Positions 4,810-5,078 of a stretch of DNA of 5,078 nt are shown here, one piece after another. The notes under the pieces were generated by a model that saw only the letters and a list, made by a program, of their open reading frames with translations, had not been told where the DNA came from and ran no database searches. The number at the start of each line of letters is the position of its first letter. Positions within the stretch are counted from its first letter, which is position 1. The translations under genes were made by a program, and so were the position numbers. This DNA comes from Candidatus Solibacter sp. (lineage in GTDB: Bacteria > Acidobacteriota > Terriglobia > Bryobacterales > Bryobacteraceae), in contig JAPKZC010000036.1 of assembly GCA_026394025.1 (NCBI GenBank), positions 1,511-6,588 of the forward strand. Direction: 5' to 3'.

Positions 4810-5078
4810 ATGCCTAATCTCTCCCAATCCGACCAGCGGGCCAAGGTCTCGCAGAACGAAGCGTGGCGCCGGAAGGAACTGGCCCTCGCTGAAATCCGCG
4901 AGATGGAAGCGGCGGAAAGGGCCGGCCGCATGATCGCGGCGGCTGAGGTAAACGCGGCATGGGAGGACATCCGGGCCAAGATCAAGCGCGCCGTGCTGCG
5001 TATCCCGGCAAACTGCGCGGCGAAGGTGGCGGCGATCAGTGACCCGCGGGAAGTGCGCGCGGTTCTCGCGTCCGAGTG
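4810..5078 (+). CDS. phage terminase small subunit-like protein (Nu1-type), partial
   Basis: From the ATG at 4810 the frame is open to the window edge (89 full codons). It reads as a charged coiled-coil helix, WRRKELALAEIREMEAAERAGRMI (19-42), then AAAEVNAAWEDIRAKIKRAVLRIPANCAAKVAAI and SDPREVRAVLASE. This order is what I know from the C-terminal half of lambda Nu1-like small terminase subunits: Ala/Glu helix, 'G.(L/M)(V/I)...EV..AW..I...I...LL.(L/I)P', then 'DP.E(I/V)...L'. That protein recognises phage DNA for packaging with the large subunit. The N-terminal DNA-binding helix-turn-helix of Nu1 is absent from this frame; a stop at 4744-4746 and an opposite-strand gene lie upstream. No Shine-Dalgarno sequence is visible. 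If correct, a prophage packaging module lies to the right. Confidence 0.6.
   Translation, partial: MPNLSQSDQRAKVSQNEAWRRKELALAEIREMEAAERAGRMIAAAEVNAAWEDIRAKIKRAVLRIPANCAAKVAAISDPREVRAVLASE

Overview
This is a GC-rich bacterial chromosomal window, most likely from an environmental Gram-negative such as an Acidobacteriota (Solibacter-like) or a related soil or sediment lineage. That placement is an inference from the high GC, the PEP-CTERM protein, the style of the APC permease and the leader-bearing SAM-methyltransferase. No rRNA, tRNA or CRISPR is visible.

Layout, left to right. (1) 1-768, minus strand: the N-terminus of an APC-type amino-acid permease, cut by the window edge, lies just downstream of a redoxin/thioredoxin-fold protein. 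(2) 812-2164, plus strand: a 450-aa NicO/RcnA-type nickel/cobalt transporter with a signal peptide, an N-terminal extracytoplasmic domain and a His-rich loop built on a tandem hexanucleotide. A stem-loop with a T-rich tail directly follows it. (3) 2182-2412, minus strand: a 76-aa Gly/Ala-rich membrane peptide, convergent with the transporter and preceded by a small dyad. (4) 2564-3368, plus strand: a SAM-methyltransferase with an N-terminal signal-like segment and a near-perfect ribosome-binding site, then a small two-helix membrane protein. (5) 3439-4002, minus strand: a PEP-CTERM protein. Its upstream region holds an excellent -24/-12 (sigma-54) promoter match and a far-upstream inverted repeat that could be an enhancer site. 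(6) 4003-4800: AT-richer sequence with a roughly 320-bp stretch without a convincing gene, then a 110-aa orphan ORF on the minus strand. (7) 4810 to the right edge, plus strand: a protein resembling the C-terminal part of a phage terminase small subunit (Nu1-like), suggesting that a prophage or phage remnant begins here.

Functionally the window is a patchwork of short transcription units rather than one pathway. The left part is housekeeping or envelope-type (redox protein, permease, metal efflux, small membrane proteins). The middle contributes a surface-sorted protein of the exosortase system, probably under RpoN control. The right end looks like the margin of an integrated element. The strongest candidate for something worth following is the sigma-54 promoter in front of the PEP-CTERM gene. 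The unassigned 110-aa ORF beside the truncated-looking terminase gene is the least explained coding sequence.
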